A DNA stretch of 64,000 bases. Origin: Anaerophaga thermohalophila DSM 12881. Its GTDB lineage: Bacteria; Bacteroidota; Bacteroidia; Bacteroidales; Marinilabiliaceae. Within the stretch, counting starts at the first letter, position 1, and each line of letters begins with the position of its first letter. The notes under the pieces were generated by a model, which was not told the origin of the DNA, made no database searches, and saw nothing but the letters and a program-made list of their open reading frames with translations. The DNA lies in the NCBI RefSeq assembly GCF_000191885.1, contig NZ_AEWI01000022.1, positions 62,001 through 126,000 of the forward strand. The letters run 5' to 3'. Positions 1 through 9,220 of the stretch are shown here, piece after piece. Position numbers and translations under genes: made by a program.

Positions 1-1
1 A

Positions 2-466
2 GCAAGAACTTTGGGTAAAAGTGTGTCTTTGCCTCGGGTATCACCTGATGGCAAGTACATAATGCTTACTACTTTGGACTATGGAAATTTCCCTGCATAC
101 AATCCTGAAGCTGATTTATATATCTATGATTTAACGAAGCGTGAATTAGTTGAACTGAAGGCTTTTAATAGTGATAATGTTGAAAGTTGGCACTCGTGGT
201 CTTCTAACGGACATTGGGTTGTTTTTAGCAGCAGAAGACGTGATGGTCTTTTTATGGATGCCTGGATTGGATATGTTGATGAGAAGGGAGCTCCACAAAA
301 GCCCTTTTTGTTACCACAGAAAGATCCGGATTTTTACGATTCTTTTTTGTTTTCATTTAATGTTCCGGAATTTCTAAATGAGCCTTTTGAAATATCTCCT
401 TATCAGATAGCAAATGTTGCAACAAAATCTAAAGGACAACAAGCTGAATTTGAAAACAGTCATTAA
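2..466 (+). CDS. CxxCH beta-propeller lipoprotein, copy 1 (C-terminal part only)
   Basis: The reading frame is open from the first bases of the window, so the 5' part (signal peptide and CxxCH segment) lies outside. What remains is the last ~154 residues. It contains a PD40/TolB-type propeller blade (PRVSPDGKY) and the tail pattern SWSSNGHWVVFSSRR...LPQKDPDFYDSF, which recurs almost unchanged in the genes at 2265 and 5830. These three are clearly paralogues of one family. The stop codon directly abuts the ATG of the membrane gene at 467, so the two are probably co-translated. Function is unknown; the TolB-like fold is inferred from the repeated SPDG motifs. Confidence 0.85.
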   Translation, partial: ARTLGKSVSLPRVSPDGKYIMLTTLDYGNFPAYNPEADLYIYDLTKRELVELKAFNSDNVESWHSWSSNGHWVVFSSRRRDGLFMDAWIGYVDEKGAPQKPFLLPQKDPDFYDSFLFSFNVPEFLNEPFEISPYQIANVATKSKGQQAEFENSH

Positions 467-2281
467 ATGAAGTTGAAGAAACACAGACAAGAGTTAAATG
501 TTATTGATAAGATGTTTGAGAAAAACATCCCAGGGGTTATTGCGACATTAATCGTTTGGGCGTTCATTCATTTCTCATTTCAATATCATTTCTTTTTAAA
601 AGAACAGATAGCTTTATTTGCCTTCGACTCTCATCATATAACAAGTTATTTCTGGAAACCGGCTTTTTTTGCACGATTTTTAGGAGATTTCTTCAGCCAG
701 TTTTTTTATCTAAGGGGAATGGCAGCAATAATTGTGTCAGTAAGCTTTTTGCTGATTTTTTTACTGACAAAGAAGGTGATTCAAATATTCTCCGGGAAAC
801 CATTAAGTGGTTTTTATGCTGTTTTTCCCCCGGTTTTTGTTCTCCTCTTGATATTTAATGTAAATTCTGACCTTTCTTTTTTGATGTCTTATTTGTTGGC
901 ACTGCTTTTATTATGGGGATATTTTTTATTACCCTTAAAATGGTGGCGACCGGTATTGCCAATTATTCTTTATCCTGCATTGTATGTTACTTTGGGTGGA
1001 GTTGTTATTCTGATTGGTTTTTTGGTTTTACTTTATGAATGGAAGCCTTTATCGGAAGACAAAATTACTGGCTTCCAGCTTAATAAAGGAAGAAAGATTT
1101 TATCTTTTTTAGGGGTCATTTTTTCAGCAGTAGTTCCTCTGTTATTTCGGCAGTATTATACAATTTCTGTTTTTCAGGCATATTTCTTTCCTTTTCAGAA
1201 CGAGCTTATTTCATTGTTTTGGATTATTATACCTTTCATTTCTTTGATTCTTTCTATCTTATTATTTGCGTTAAATAAAACATTTAAAAATAGGGCTGTA
1301 CAACTGTTCATTGCCTCTGTGTTTATTGCAATTATTTCTTTTGGTTTTCATTCCAATGTGAATCTTAGGATTGAGAAGCTTCTTGCTCTTGACTCTGAAT
1401 GGTATTTTGGGAATATTGACAAGATGTACGAGTTTGCAGAATATTATGATTACAAAAGTAGTGTAGGGGCTTATTATTGTAATTTGGCGCATTCAGCGAG
1501 GGGCGAACTTGCTGAAAAGTTCTTTAGCATCAATCAGACAGGTCCTAAAGGGTTGATTCTTCCTGTGAGTAATAAGGGCAGTTACTTGCCCATTATTTTT
1601 AGTAATGAGGTGTATTTTCATATCGGTGATGTCAATGCTTCTCAACATTCAGCACTACAGGGAATGATCTTTGCCCCAAATAATTATAGTTCAAGATTGT
1701 TAAGAAGATTAGTGCAAATCAATATAATTAACGGGGAATATAAAGTTGCAGAAAAATATTTAAGAATTCTTGAAACCACATTATTTCACAAGAAATGGGC
1801 AAAAAGATTGCTTGAAGTGCTCGATGACGAAAGCAGGATTTCTCGAATATCTTGGGTGAAAAAGAAAAGGCCGTTGATCCCCTCAAATGAAAATCTTCGT
1901 CGACCCAATGAACATATTAAGGCTTTAAAACTACTACTTGAGGAAAACCCAAAGAATCAGAAGGCATTACATTACAAATTGTGCTATCATCTCCTGAGTA
2001 AGGAGGTGAAAGAATTTGCTAATACCTTTTTCGAAAACAGGGATGTATTACTTCGAAGAAGAATACCGGAGGTTTATCAGGAAGCATTAGTAATCTATCA
2101 TATTAATAATCCTGATCTTGAAGTATGGTCAGAAATTCCTGTTGAGCCTGAAACTATTAGTAAATTTGCCGATTATAATAAACAATTTGAACGATATGAG
2201 GGTGAAGGGTTAAAACTGAAAGCGAAATTTGAGGAAACTTATTGGTTTTATTATCATTATGCAGATGCAGAAGAAGATTAA
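467..2281 (+). CDS. Polytopic membrane protein with C-terminal soluble helical (TPR-like) domain, copy 1
   Basis: 604 residues. The first ~300 residues hold about nine hydrophobic segments (for example near residues 22-45, 85-105, 112-150, 155-185, 205-222, 250-300). The rest is soluble and helix-rich, with conserved patterns such as NxAxxxxGxLxxxxFxxxQxGPxGL and FSNEVYFHIGxVNxSQ, and ends in a (F/Y)WYYYHY-like tail. The gene at 3990 encodes a paralogue of nearly equal length with the same features. I recall an uncharacterised Bacteroidota family of this design (possibly DUF6057) but could not check it. It is sandwiched between two propeller lipoproteins: its ATG follows the previous stop with no gap and its 3' end overlaps the next gene. 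This suggests a stoichiometric membrane complex. No enzymatic motif was recognised. Confidence 0.85.
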   Translation: MKLKKHRQELNVIDKMFEKNIPGVIATLIVWAFIHFSFQYHFFLKEQIALFAFDSHHITSYFWKPAFFARFLGDFFSQFFYLRGMAAIIVSVSFLLIFLLTKKVIQIFSGKPLSGFYAVFPPVFVLLLIFNVNSDLSFLMSYLLALLLLWGYFLLPLKWWRPVLPIILYPALYVTLGGVVILIGFLVLLYEWKPLSEDKITGFQLNKGRKILSFLGVIFSAVVPLLFRQYYTISVFQAYFFPFQNELISLFWIIIPFISLILSILLFALNKTFKNRAVQLFIASVFIAIISFGFHSNVNLRIEKLLALDSEWYFGNIDKMYEFAEYYDYKSSVGAYYCNLAHSARGELAEKFFSINQTGPKGLILPVSNKGSYLPIIFSNEVYFHIGDVNASQHSALQGMIFAPNNYSSRLLRRLVQINIINGEYKVAEKYLRILETTLFHKKWAKRLLEVLDDESRISRISWVKKKRPLIPSNENLRRPNEHIKALKLLLEENPKNQKALHYKLCYHLLSKEVKEFANTFFENRDVLLRRRIPEVYQEALVIYHINNPDLEVWSEIPVEPETISKFADYNKQFERYEGEGLKLKAKFEETYWFYYHYADAEED

Positions 2282-3779
2282 TGTGCATATTATTTCTATT
2301 TTGTTGAGTGGAATTGGACTGATTTTGAGCTTTGGTTGTTCAGAACCGGATTTATCCGATGTTTCATATGTCGATCAAAAGCCTTTGATATACCCCGATT
2401 ATACAGATATTGTAATTCCTCCAAATATAGCTCCGCTTAATTTTATGGTTCCAGATAGTATCGATAGGGTTGTTGTGACAATGAGGGGTACTGAAGACAA
2501 AATGAAAATTGAAGGAAAGCATAAAATTTTTTTCAGGATCGACCGATTTAATAAATTTTTAGAGGCACATAAAGGAGACACTCTGTGGATTGAGGTATCT
2601 ACTTTGAACAGGAAGAAGTGGTCTAAATATTTGCCATTTTTTTGGTATGTTGCCAACGAACCGATTGATCAGTGGCTTAGCTACCGGCTTATTGAGCCAG
2701 GGTATGAGGTATGGAACAAGATCAATTTAAGTTTAAGGAATGTCAGTAACTTTGAAGAAAAAGTGTTAGCAGACAATAATCAGCTGGATGGAGCATGCAT
2801 GAATTGTCATATCGGTAATCAAAAATTACCCGGTAAATCATTCTTTCATTTGCGGCATCCGGAGAGAGGGGGCACTATTATCAACGAAAATGGGGATTTA
2901 CGGAAGATAGACACTTCCACAGAGGGAACAATTTCCTCGGGAGTGTATGGAAATTGGCACCCTGGTGGACGCTTTATCGCTTTTTCAACAAACATTATAA
3001 TCCCTGAATTCTATTCTACTAATGATATGAGAATGGAAGTTTATGATACTACCTCTGATTTAGTCGTGCTGGATATACGAAAAAATGAAATCTTTTCGGG
3101 CAATTCTATTAGCAAACCGGGTCAATTCGAGACTTTCCCTGAATTTTCTGCAGATGGAGAAAGATTGTTCTTTTGTGTTGCCGATTCTGTAGTGTTACCT
3201 GAAGGTTATAAGTCTTTGAAATACAGTCTTTGTTCTGTTGACTTTTTTGAGGAGACTCGTTCATTTGGCGATTGTGTTGACACACTTTTTTCGGCAAAAA
3301 AACATGATAAAACAGTAAGTGAACCTCGGGTTTCTCCGGATGGACAATATTTATTGTTTACAGTTTTTGATTATGGAACATTTCCAATATGGCATCCGGA
3401 AGCCAGATTAAATTTAATTGATTTGAAGAATGGAGAAATTAATGAACTTCCGGAAATTAATAATAATAAAAAGTATTCAAACTCTTATCATTGTTGGGCA
3501 TCTAACAGTCGCTGGATCGTTTTTGCAAGTAAACGGGATGACGGTCTTTACGGGAAACCCTATTTTGCATATATAGATAAAGAAGGGCAGGGACATAAAC
3601 CTTTTGTTCTTCCCCAAAAAGATCCGGAATTTTATGACTATTTTTATAAATCTTTTAATATCCCTGAGCTTTTTTCGATACAACCAGGTTTCGAAGCTGA
3701 AGATATTGAAGATATTTTTTCAATGTCATCGGAGAAGGTAACTCCTGTCGGCATTGAATACAATGGGTCTGTTCAATGA
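2265..3779 (+). CDS. CxxCH beta-propeller lipoprotein, copy 2
   Basis: The frame opens at 2229, but the start at 2265 (or 2259) gives a proper lipoprotein signal: basic N-terminus, hydrophobic stretch and lipobox LSFGC near residue 25. The start overlaps the preceding membrane gene by 17 bases, which suggests translational coupling. After an N-terminal domain with the family motif IAPLNF, a segment GACMNCH (Cys178-Cys181-His182) matches the c-type haem motif CxxCH. PD40/TolB-like blades follow (WHPGGRFIAFS, SADGERLFF, RVSPDGQYLLF) and then the conserved tail LPQKDPEFYDY. The likely product is a periplasmic lipid-anchored propeller with one haem c or a metal site; haem attachment is inferred from the motif alone. 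Function unknown. Confidence 0.87.
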   Translation: MQKKINVHIISILLSGIGLILSFGCSEPDLSDVSYVDQKPLIYPDYTDIVIPPNIAPLNFMVPDSIDRVVVTMRGTEDKMKIEGKHKIFFRIDRFNKFLEAHKGDTLWIEVSTLNRKKWSKYLPFFWYVANEPIDQWLSYRLIEPGYEVWNKINLSLRNVSNFEEKVLADNNQLDGACMNCHIGNQKLPGKSFFHLRHPERGGTIINENGDLRKIDTSTEGTISSGVYGNWHPGGRFIAFSTNIIIPEFYSTNDMRMEVYDTTSDLVVLDIRKNEIFSGNSISKPGQFETFPEFSADGERLFFCVADSVVLPEGYKSLKYSLCSVDFFEETRSFGDCVDTLFSAKKHDKTVSEPRVSPDGQYLLFTVFDYGTFPIWHPEARLNLIDLKNGEINELPEINNNKKYSNSYHCWASNSRWIVFASKRDDGLYGKPYFAYIDKEGQGHKPFVLPQKDPEFYDYFYKSFNIPELFSIQPGFEAEDIEDIFSMSSEKVTPVGIEYNGSVQ

Positions 3780-3835
3780 TTTTTCAGTCTTATTAGTGAC
3801 TGTCTATAAAGTGGGAAAAGTTTCCTACTTATCAT

Positions 3836-3959
3836 GTGTCTGTTCAGAAAGTGTCATTTACTAGGCTTGCGAAGTCCGAAAATACGGAGTTTACTAATCG
3901 TAAATGAGTAATTTTCGGACGAGCGTAACACAGTAAATGGCACTTTATGGACAGACACT
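3836..3959. repeat. Cruciform-type inverted repeat (repeat family R3)
   Basis: Outer arms at about 3836-3863 (GTGTCTGTTCAGAAAGTGTC...) and 3932-3959 (AGTAAATGGCACTTTATGG...) are reverse complements with few mismatches. Inner arms around TCCGAAAAT/ATTTTCGGA add a second stem. A diverged copy of the right half occurs at 35431-35497. It fills most of the 210-base gap between two genes of the triplicated cluster. Confidence 0.75.
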
Positions 3960-3989
3960 TATTAGGGAGGATATTAAAACTATTATGAT

Positions 3990-5795
3990 ATGACGGTTCG
4001 TTTAAAAATGTGGATTTCTTTTTTTAAAACATATCACCGACAATGGTTTCTTTTGTTTTTTAGTTTATTAGTGATTGTTTTTTGGCAATTTGGTTATCCT
4101 TATTCTCTTTTTTTTCAGGAGCCGCTTCAGTTGTTTCTTTTTAGCCGGGATTATTTTTTTAATTCTATATCTACGGCTGGTGGATTGTCGGGATATTTAG
4201 GAGAGTTTTTCACACAATTTTACATTATTCCTTTTGGAGGACCTGTTATTATACTATTCTGGCTTTTGAGTTTGCAGCAACTTTTTTGGAAAATCTTAAA
4301 AAGATCGGTTCCCGGAGCAAGTCATTTTTACATACTAAGCTTTTTGCCCTCTATATGGTATTGTACAATATTAAGTGAAGAGTTTTATCTTTTGAGCGGA
4401 CTTATTTCCGTTGTAATTGCTTTGACCGGAGTTTTGCTGTATACGGCTATCAGGGATTTCAGGATACGCTCAATTGTGGGACTGCTGATTGTTCTTTTAG
4501 TTTATTTTACTGCCGGGGGTAGTTATATTCTATTTGTGTTATTTACATTGTCGTTTGAATTTGTTAAAAGGGGAAGTAGTATAGGAATAAAGGGATGGTT
4601 ATGGAGTTGCTTAGTCCTGGAAATTTTGCTTGCTGTATTTTTACCGGTCATTTATAGGTTACATTACGATCCGGTGCCTGTGCTTCAGGCATATATAACA
4701 GAACATTTTCATAAAATATCCACGGTTTTCCCATTTCCTGTTGTCTTGATTTGGATTTTGATAGCAATTTCATTGCCAATAGTTCTTTATTTTGACAAAA
4801 AAATTATAAACAGGGGAAGAAGAAATACTCTTTATATTATTCAGGTTGCTTTTTTATTGTTGGTTTTTTTAGGCGGGCATAGTTTGTTCGCTAATCCCAA
4901 AGCAGAATATATTAAAAAACTTGATTATCATGTTCGCCATAATAATTGGGAAGAAATAATAAGTCTATGTGAAAATCGCCTCCCCAGGAACGCGTTTGCG
5001 GTGAATTATTTAAATTTGGCCCTTGCAAAAACCAACCAATTAGGCGAGCGGTTATTTCATTTTGAGCAAATTGGGCCGGTCGGACTATTTCTTCCATATG
5101 AGAGGGAACAATTAAGCGCGATGATCGGGAATGAAACTTATTATCATATTGGATTAGTCAACGTCTCGCAGCAATATATTTTTGAGGCAACCGAGGCGAT
5201 GCCGGACTTGAGAAAGTCCACCAGGTCATTGCAAAGATTGACGGATGTTGCAATTATCAATGGTGATTATGAATTGGCTAACAAATACATTCAGTTGCTC
5301 AAGAAAACATTTTTCTATAAAGACTGGGCTGAGCAAGCCGAAGACTATCTCTACAACGAAAGCAAAATTAATAATCATCCCGACTGGGGTGAAAAAAGAA
5401 GACTAAGGCCTATACAGGACTATTTTTTCTCAGTGGAGAATATGGATCAGATATTACTTGCTCTTTTGCGAGATCATCCGGATCACAAGATGGCTTTTGA
5501 GTATCTTATGTCTTATTATCTTGTAAGAAAAGATATCGAATCGTTTATGAAATATGTACATCTTGGGCATGAGATGAATTACAAGTATCTTCCGGTAGCT
5601 TTTCAGGAAGCAGTTTTGTATGTATTGGGACTTAAATCACAAGAGGCTGTGGAACAAAGTAATTTTCCTATTGAAGAGAGGACAAAGAACCGATTGTACG
5701 AATATGTGGATATTTATACCCGTTATCCCAATGCTCAGAAATTATTAGAAAAGGAGTTTTCTGATTCATTTTGGTATTACTATCATTATCGATGA
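3990..5795 (+). CDS. Polytopic membrane protein with C-terminal soluble helical domain, copy 2
   Basis: 601 residues, paralogous to the protein encoded at 467: an N-terminal multi-helix membrane region (about residues 15-310), then a soluble helical domain sharing NxxNLAxAxxxxLGxRLFxFxQIGPVGLFLP and NETYYHIGLVNVSQQ, and the same FWYYYHYR end. A weaker alternative start is the ATG at 4008. It is preceded by the inverted repeat at 3836-3959, so it may start a new transcript, and is followed after 34 bases by propeller copy 3. The retained pairing with a propeller lipoprotein argues that the two proteins work together. Biochemical role unknown. Confidence 0.85.
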   Translation: MTVRLKMWISFFKTYHRQWFLLFFSLLVIVFWQFGYPYSLFFQEPLQLFLFSRDYFFNSISTAGGLSGYLGEFFTQFYIIPFGGPVIILFWLLSLQQLFWKILKRSVPGASHFYILSFLPSIWYCTILSEEFYLLSGLISVVIALTGVLLYTAIRDFRIRSIVGLLIVLLVYFTAGGSYILFVLFTLSFEFVKRGSSIGIKGWLWSCLVLEILLAVFLPVIYRLHYDPVPVLQAYITEHFHKISTVFPFPVVLIWILIAISLPIVLYFDKKIINRGRRNTLYIIQVAFLLLVFLGGHSLFANPKAEYIKKLDYHVRHNNWEEIISLCENRLPRNAFAVNYLNLALAKTNQLGERLFHFEQIGPVGLFLPYEREQLSAMIGNETYYHIGLVNVSQQYIFEATEAMPDLRKSTRSLQRLTDVAIINGDYELANKYIQLLKKTFFYKDWAEQAEDYLYNESKINNHPDWGEKRRLRPIQDYFFSVENMDQILLALLRDHPDHKMAFEYLMSYYLVRKDIESFMKYVHLGHEMNYKYLPVAFQEAVLYVLGLKSQEAVEQSNFPIEERTKNRLYEYVDIYTRYPNAQKLLEKEFSDSFWYYYHYR

Positions 5796-5829
5796 TAATT
5801 GAAATCATGACAACAAGGAGGGAGTAATT

Positions 5830-7275
5830 ATGAGACGATTTTTTATAACAGCAGGATTTATACTGTTGATAGTGGCCTGTAGCCAAAAGCCTGAAAATGC
5901 TTTTCAAACTTCTGAATATCCTTCAATATTCCCGGACTATGTTAATGTAACTATTCCTGTTAATATAGCTCCGTTGAATTTTAAACTTACTGATCATTTC
6001 TCTGAGATATATGTCGAGGTTAGAGGAAAAAATAAAGTATTGGTTTCAGAAAGTAATAAATATGCTGATTTCGATAAAATCGAATGGGAAACATTGTTAG
6101 AGAGTAATGTTGGTCGTGCGATTGGGGTTAACGTTTTTGCGAAGAGCGACAGTGGATGGATTGCATTCAACCCCTTTTCTGTCTTTGTTAAAAAAGAACC
6201 AATTGACCCATATCTTGTCTACCGATTGATTGCTCCCGGGTATCAGGTGTGGAGCAGTATGGGAATTTATCAACGTTCACTTGAGGATTTCAGGCAAACA
6301 GAGGTGGTTACTAACAGACTTTTTCCTGGTGCTTGCATGAATTGTCATTCCTTCCGTGAACGAGATCATGAACAAATGATGTTTCATCTGCGTGGAAAGA
6401 ACGGAGGAACTTTTATTACCAATGATTCCGGGGTGATTAAAATTAACTCAAAACCAGACCAGTTATATTCCGGGTTTCAATATCCTTATTGGCATCCGGG
6501 AGGTCGATATATCGCATTCTCTATTAACAAAACAGCTCAGGCTTTTCATGCAACTAAAGAAAAGAGAATTGAAGTTTTTGATTCAAAGTCTGATGTTGTT
6601 ATTTATGATACTCGGGACAATAAGGTTATTACAGATAAAAAATTGATATCGAAGGACTGGTTTGAGACCTTTCCAACCTTTTCTCCTGATGGGAAGTATT
6701 TGTATTTTTGCTCATCAAAAGCAACAAAAATGCCTGCTGACTATCAGGATGTAAAATATAATCTTTGCAGAATTGAATTTGATCCAGCAACAGGGGAGTT
6801 AGGAACAAAAGTTGACACCCTGGTTCGTGTTTCCGACACTGACCAGAGTGTTACATTTCCAAGGATATCACCTAATGGGAAATTTTTAATGTTCACTCTT
6901 GCAGACTACGGCAATTTTTCAATTTGGCATAAAGAAGCCGACCTTTATCTTCTCAATCTTGAGACAGGGAGGTATAGACCACTTGAGCAAGTTAATAGCA
7001 ATGATACCGAGAGTTATCACTCATGGTCTTCTAATTCAAATTGGGCGGTGTTTAGCAGCCGTAGAGTAAATGGGCTATATACAATGCCTTATTTTGCCTG
7101 GATAGGAAATGATGGAAAAGCGGGCAAACCATTCTTGCTTCCTCAAAAAGATCCGAATTTTTATTTGAATTCATTTTATTCTTTTAATATTCCCGAATTT
7201 GTTGATGATAATATCTCTTTGTCAGTAAAAGAAATTGAAGAAGCCTACAACATGGAAGGAATAAAAGTTCAATGA
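5830..7275 (+). CDS. CxxCH beta-propeller lipoprotein, copy 3
   Basis: 481 residues starting at an ATG preceded by an AAGGAGGGAG Shine-Dalgarno-like run. The lipobox IVAC (Cys17) marks a lipoprotein. The N-terminal domain carries the family motif NIAPLNF, and GACMNCHS (Cys169, Cys172, His173) is a perfect CxxCH. The C-terminal two thirds contain TolB/PD40-like blades (WHPGGRYIAFS, FSPDGKYLYF, ISPNGKFLMF, SWSSNSNWAVFSS) and the conserved LPQKDPNFY tail. It is the most complete copy of the family here because both ends are unambiguous. It could be a cytochrome-type electron carrier, a structural periplasmic scaffold or a metal-binding sensor; the sequence does not decide. Confidence 0.88.
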   Translation: MRRFFITAGFILLIVACSQKPENAFQTSEYPSIFPDYVNVTIPVNIAPLNFKLTDHFSEIYVEVRGKNKVLVSESNKYADFDKIEWETLLESNVGRAIGVNVFAKSDSGWIAFNPFSVFVKKEPIDPYLVYRLIAPGYQVWSSMGIYQRSLEDFRQTEVVTNRLFPGACMNCHSFRERDHEQMMFHLRGKNGGTFITNDSGVIKINSKPDQLYSGFQYPYWHPGGRYIAFSINKTAQAFHATKEKRIEVFDSKSDVVIYDTRDNKVITDKKLISKDWFETFPTFSPDGKYLYFCSSKATKMPADYQDVKYNLCRIEFDPATGELGTKVDTLVRVSDTDQSVTFPRISPNGKFLMFTLADYGNFSIWHKEADLYLLNLETGRYRPLEQVNSNDTESYHSWSSNSNWAVFSSRRVNGLYTMPYFAWIGNDGKAGKPFLLPQKDPNFYLNSFYSFNIPEFVDDNISLSVKEIEEAYNMEGIKVQ

Positions 7276-7371
7276 TTGAGATTTGTTGAATGTAGTGTCC
7301 ACAAAAGGGAAAAGGAAAGGGGAAAATTTTTGTTATTTAGAAGTAAACTTATTAGAAAGAGATTTTTAAGA

Positions 7372-8535
7372 ATGAATCGAACCTATCAAATAATTACCCC
7401 TGCAGAAGAGCAGGATATAGAAGGAGAATGGCAAAGCTGCCTCGCCCAGCTCAGGGAAATGGGCAGAAGCAATAAATTATTCAAACTGGTGGTTTTTATT
7501 GATGCCGAAGAGGAAGAAAAGTATCTGCGCTATCGGACTATCATTATCAATGACATTATTGAGCAATTTAAAGATGAAGTCCCGGCACATACAGTTTTGG
7601 CCCAAAAACCGGAAAATGGATTTCATGTCACCATAGAAGCGGGAACAATGTCCTCTGGTGAGGTTGAAATAACTTTTAAGGAAGTGAATGATTTGTTCTA
7701 TACTGTTGTCAGAGATTCATTCCATAAAGAGATTTGGGCATGTGGTATGGGAAGTAAAAATTTTTCTTCAGGGGATGTCAAAGAGGATTCTTCCGGAGCT
7801 TTTACCGATATGCTTCAAGTTCTCGAGAATGAGGGCATGAACATGGACAACGTTGTCCGTCAATGGAATTATATCGGACACATACTTCATATAGAGCGCA
7901 GGGGAGGAAAAGCAATACAAAACTACCAGGTATTTAATGAGGTAAGAAGTCAGTATTATAAGAAGTACAGGAATGGGAAAGATTTTCCTGCTGCCACTGG
8001 TATTGGAACATCGGCTCAAGGAGTATCTATCGATTTTTATGCAGTTGAAGAATATAAAGAAGTTATAAATGTCCCTGTTGATAATGAGCATCAACAGAAT
8101 CCTTACGCTTATGGACAGGATGTTCTTGTAGGAGTAGCCTTGTCAAATCGTAACAAAAAAGAACCTCCGCAGTTTGAACGGGCCCGTCTGCTTGCCTTCC
8201 CCGGTAATACAACATTGTTTGTCTCAGGTACGGCATCTATTGTCGGCGAGAAAACTGTAGGAGTTAATGATTTGAAGAGACAAATTGATACAACCGTTAG
8301 GCATATCAAAACCCTTACAGATTCAAACAATATAAAAAAGCATGTTCCCGATTTTGTAACTACTTCAGCTAACTATCTGTTGCTCCGCATCTATGTTAAG
8401 TATGAAAAAGACTTCGCACCGGTGCGCAATATGTGTGAACAGATATATCCGGGAACGCCCATGGTCTTTGTCAAAGCCGATGTTTGTCGTGATGATCTGC
8501 TGGTGGAAATTGAAGGAGAAGTAATGTTTGATTAA
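7372..8535 (+). CDS. Chorismatase/Rid (YjgF)-like enzyme
   Basis: The frame opens at a TTG (7276) directly after the previous stop, but the ATG at 7372 begins the conserved protein (MNRTYQII), giving 387 residues. The C-terminal half has the Rid-like/chorismatase pattern: FERARLLAFPGNTTLFVSGTASIVGE, then NLLLRIYVK-type strands, then ADVCRDDLLVEIEGE. The last motif resembles the active-site region of the FkbO/Hyg5/XanB2 chorismatases, with a conserved glutamate in LVEIEG. Such enzymes convert chorismate to hydroxybenzoates or dihydroxycyclohexadiene carboxylates, so this may make an aromatic precursor; the exact reaction is inferred only. It lies 96 bases after propeller copy 3 on the same strand and could belong to that cluster. 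Confidence 0.65.
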   Translation: MNRTYQIITPAEEQDIEGEWQSCLAQLREMGRSNKLFKLVVFIDAEEEEKYLRYRTIIINDIIEQFKDEVPAHTVLAQKPENGFHVTIEAGTMSSGEVEITFKEVNDLFYTVVRDSFHKEIWACGMGSKNFSSGDVKEDSSGAFTDMLQVLENEGMNMDNVVRQWNYIGHILHIERRGGKAIQNYQVFNEVRSQYYKKYRNGKDFPAATGIGTSAQGVSIDFYAVEEYKEVINVPVDNEHQQNPYAYGQDVLVGVALSNRNKKEPPQFERARLLAFPGNTTLFVSGTASIVGEKTVGVNDLKRQIDTTVRHIKTLTDSNNIKKHVPDFVTTSANYLLLRIYVKYEKDFAPVRNMCEQIYPGTPMVFVKADVCRDDLLVEIEGEVMFD

Positions 8536-9220
8536 AAAAATTAGGCAATTGATATATTTTTGTCAGTACATGTTGTTATTGCATTATCATCTGTGGCATT
8601 TTGACCAAAATGGATAATTTAAATGTTAAAAAGCGTAAATATATTAAAATTACTTTTTCAATGTTTTCTACCTTATTTCACTTTATTTGCAACGTACTAT
8701 GTCTGATATGAATTTGTCTACTCCTTTGTAAGTTCGGTAATAGAGGTAACAACACATATTTTGCTTTTGATAATTATTTTTTTCTGAAATATATTTTTAT
8801 TTCATTAATAATATAAAAATTTAACTGGTGCTAAAGACACAGTCTATCCAGTATAGTTTGATTATTATCCAGCCTATAGTGCGGTTGTAATCTGTATTTT
8901 ACATTGATTCACTATTTTTAATGATAAAATAGTATGTATCATTAAACCGAAATTTGTGTTTGGCTTCGTCTTGCTTTAATTTTTTTCTTTACAGATTGTA
9001 TTTCTTATTTTCCTCATTTTGTTTTAAATGTTGCAATAACAGTTTGTAGGTCTATTCTCTTTTATATTCACGCTTTTTCTTTTCAGGAATACAATTTATT
9101 AAATTTTGATAGAAAGTGATAAAATAATATTAGCAATTAAGTATTTGTTAACATACATTTGTATTTATATAAAAGTGTATTTTTCACACCTAAACTCAGT
9201 TGAATTTTAATTTTTTACTT
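8536..9220 (+). promoter_or_regulatory. AT-rich 5' region of the mannan locus, with candidate promoter
   Basis: 685 bases without a gene between the chorismatase-like gene and susC. The strand is very AT-rich. A TAnnTTTG-type -7 element (TACATTTG) sits at 9154-9161, 60 bases before the susC ATG. I could not find a convincing -33 element or a clear operator. The position makes it the likely regulated promoter of the polysaccharide utilisation locus. Confidence 0.4.

Noticed and set aside
7276-7371. TTG start for the chorismatase-like gene directly after the previous stop
   Set aside because: The extra 32 residues are basic and not family-like; the ATG at 7372 begins the conserved protein.
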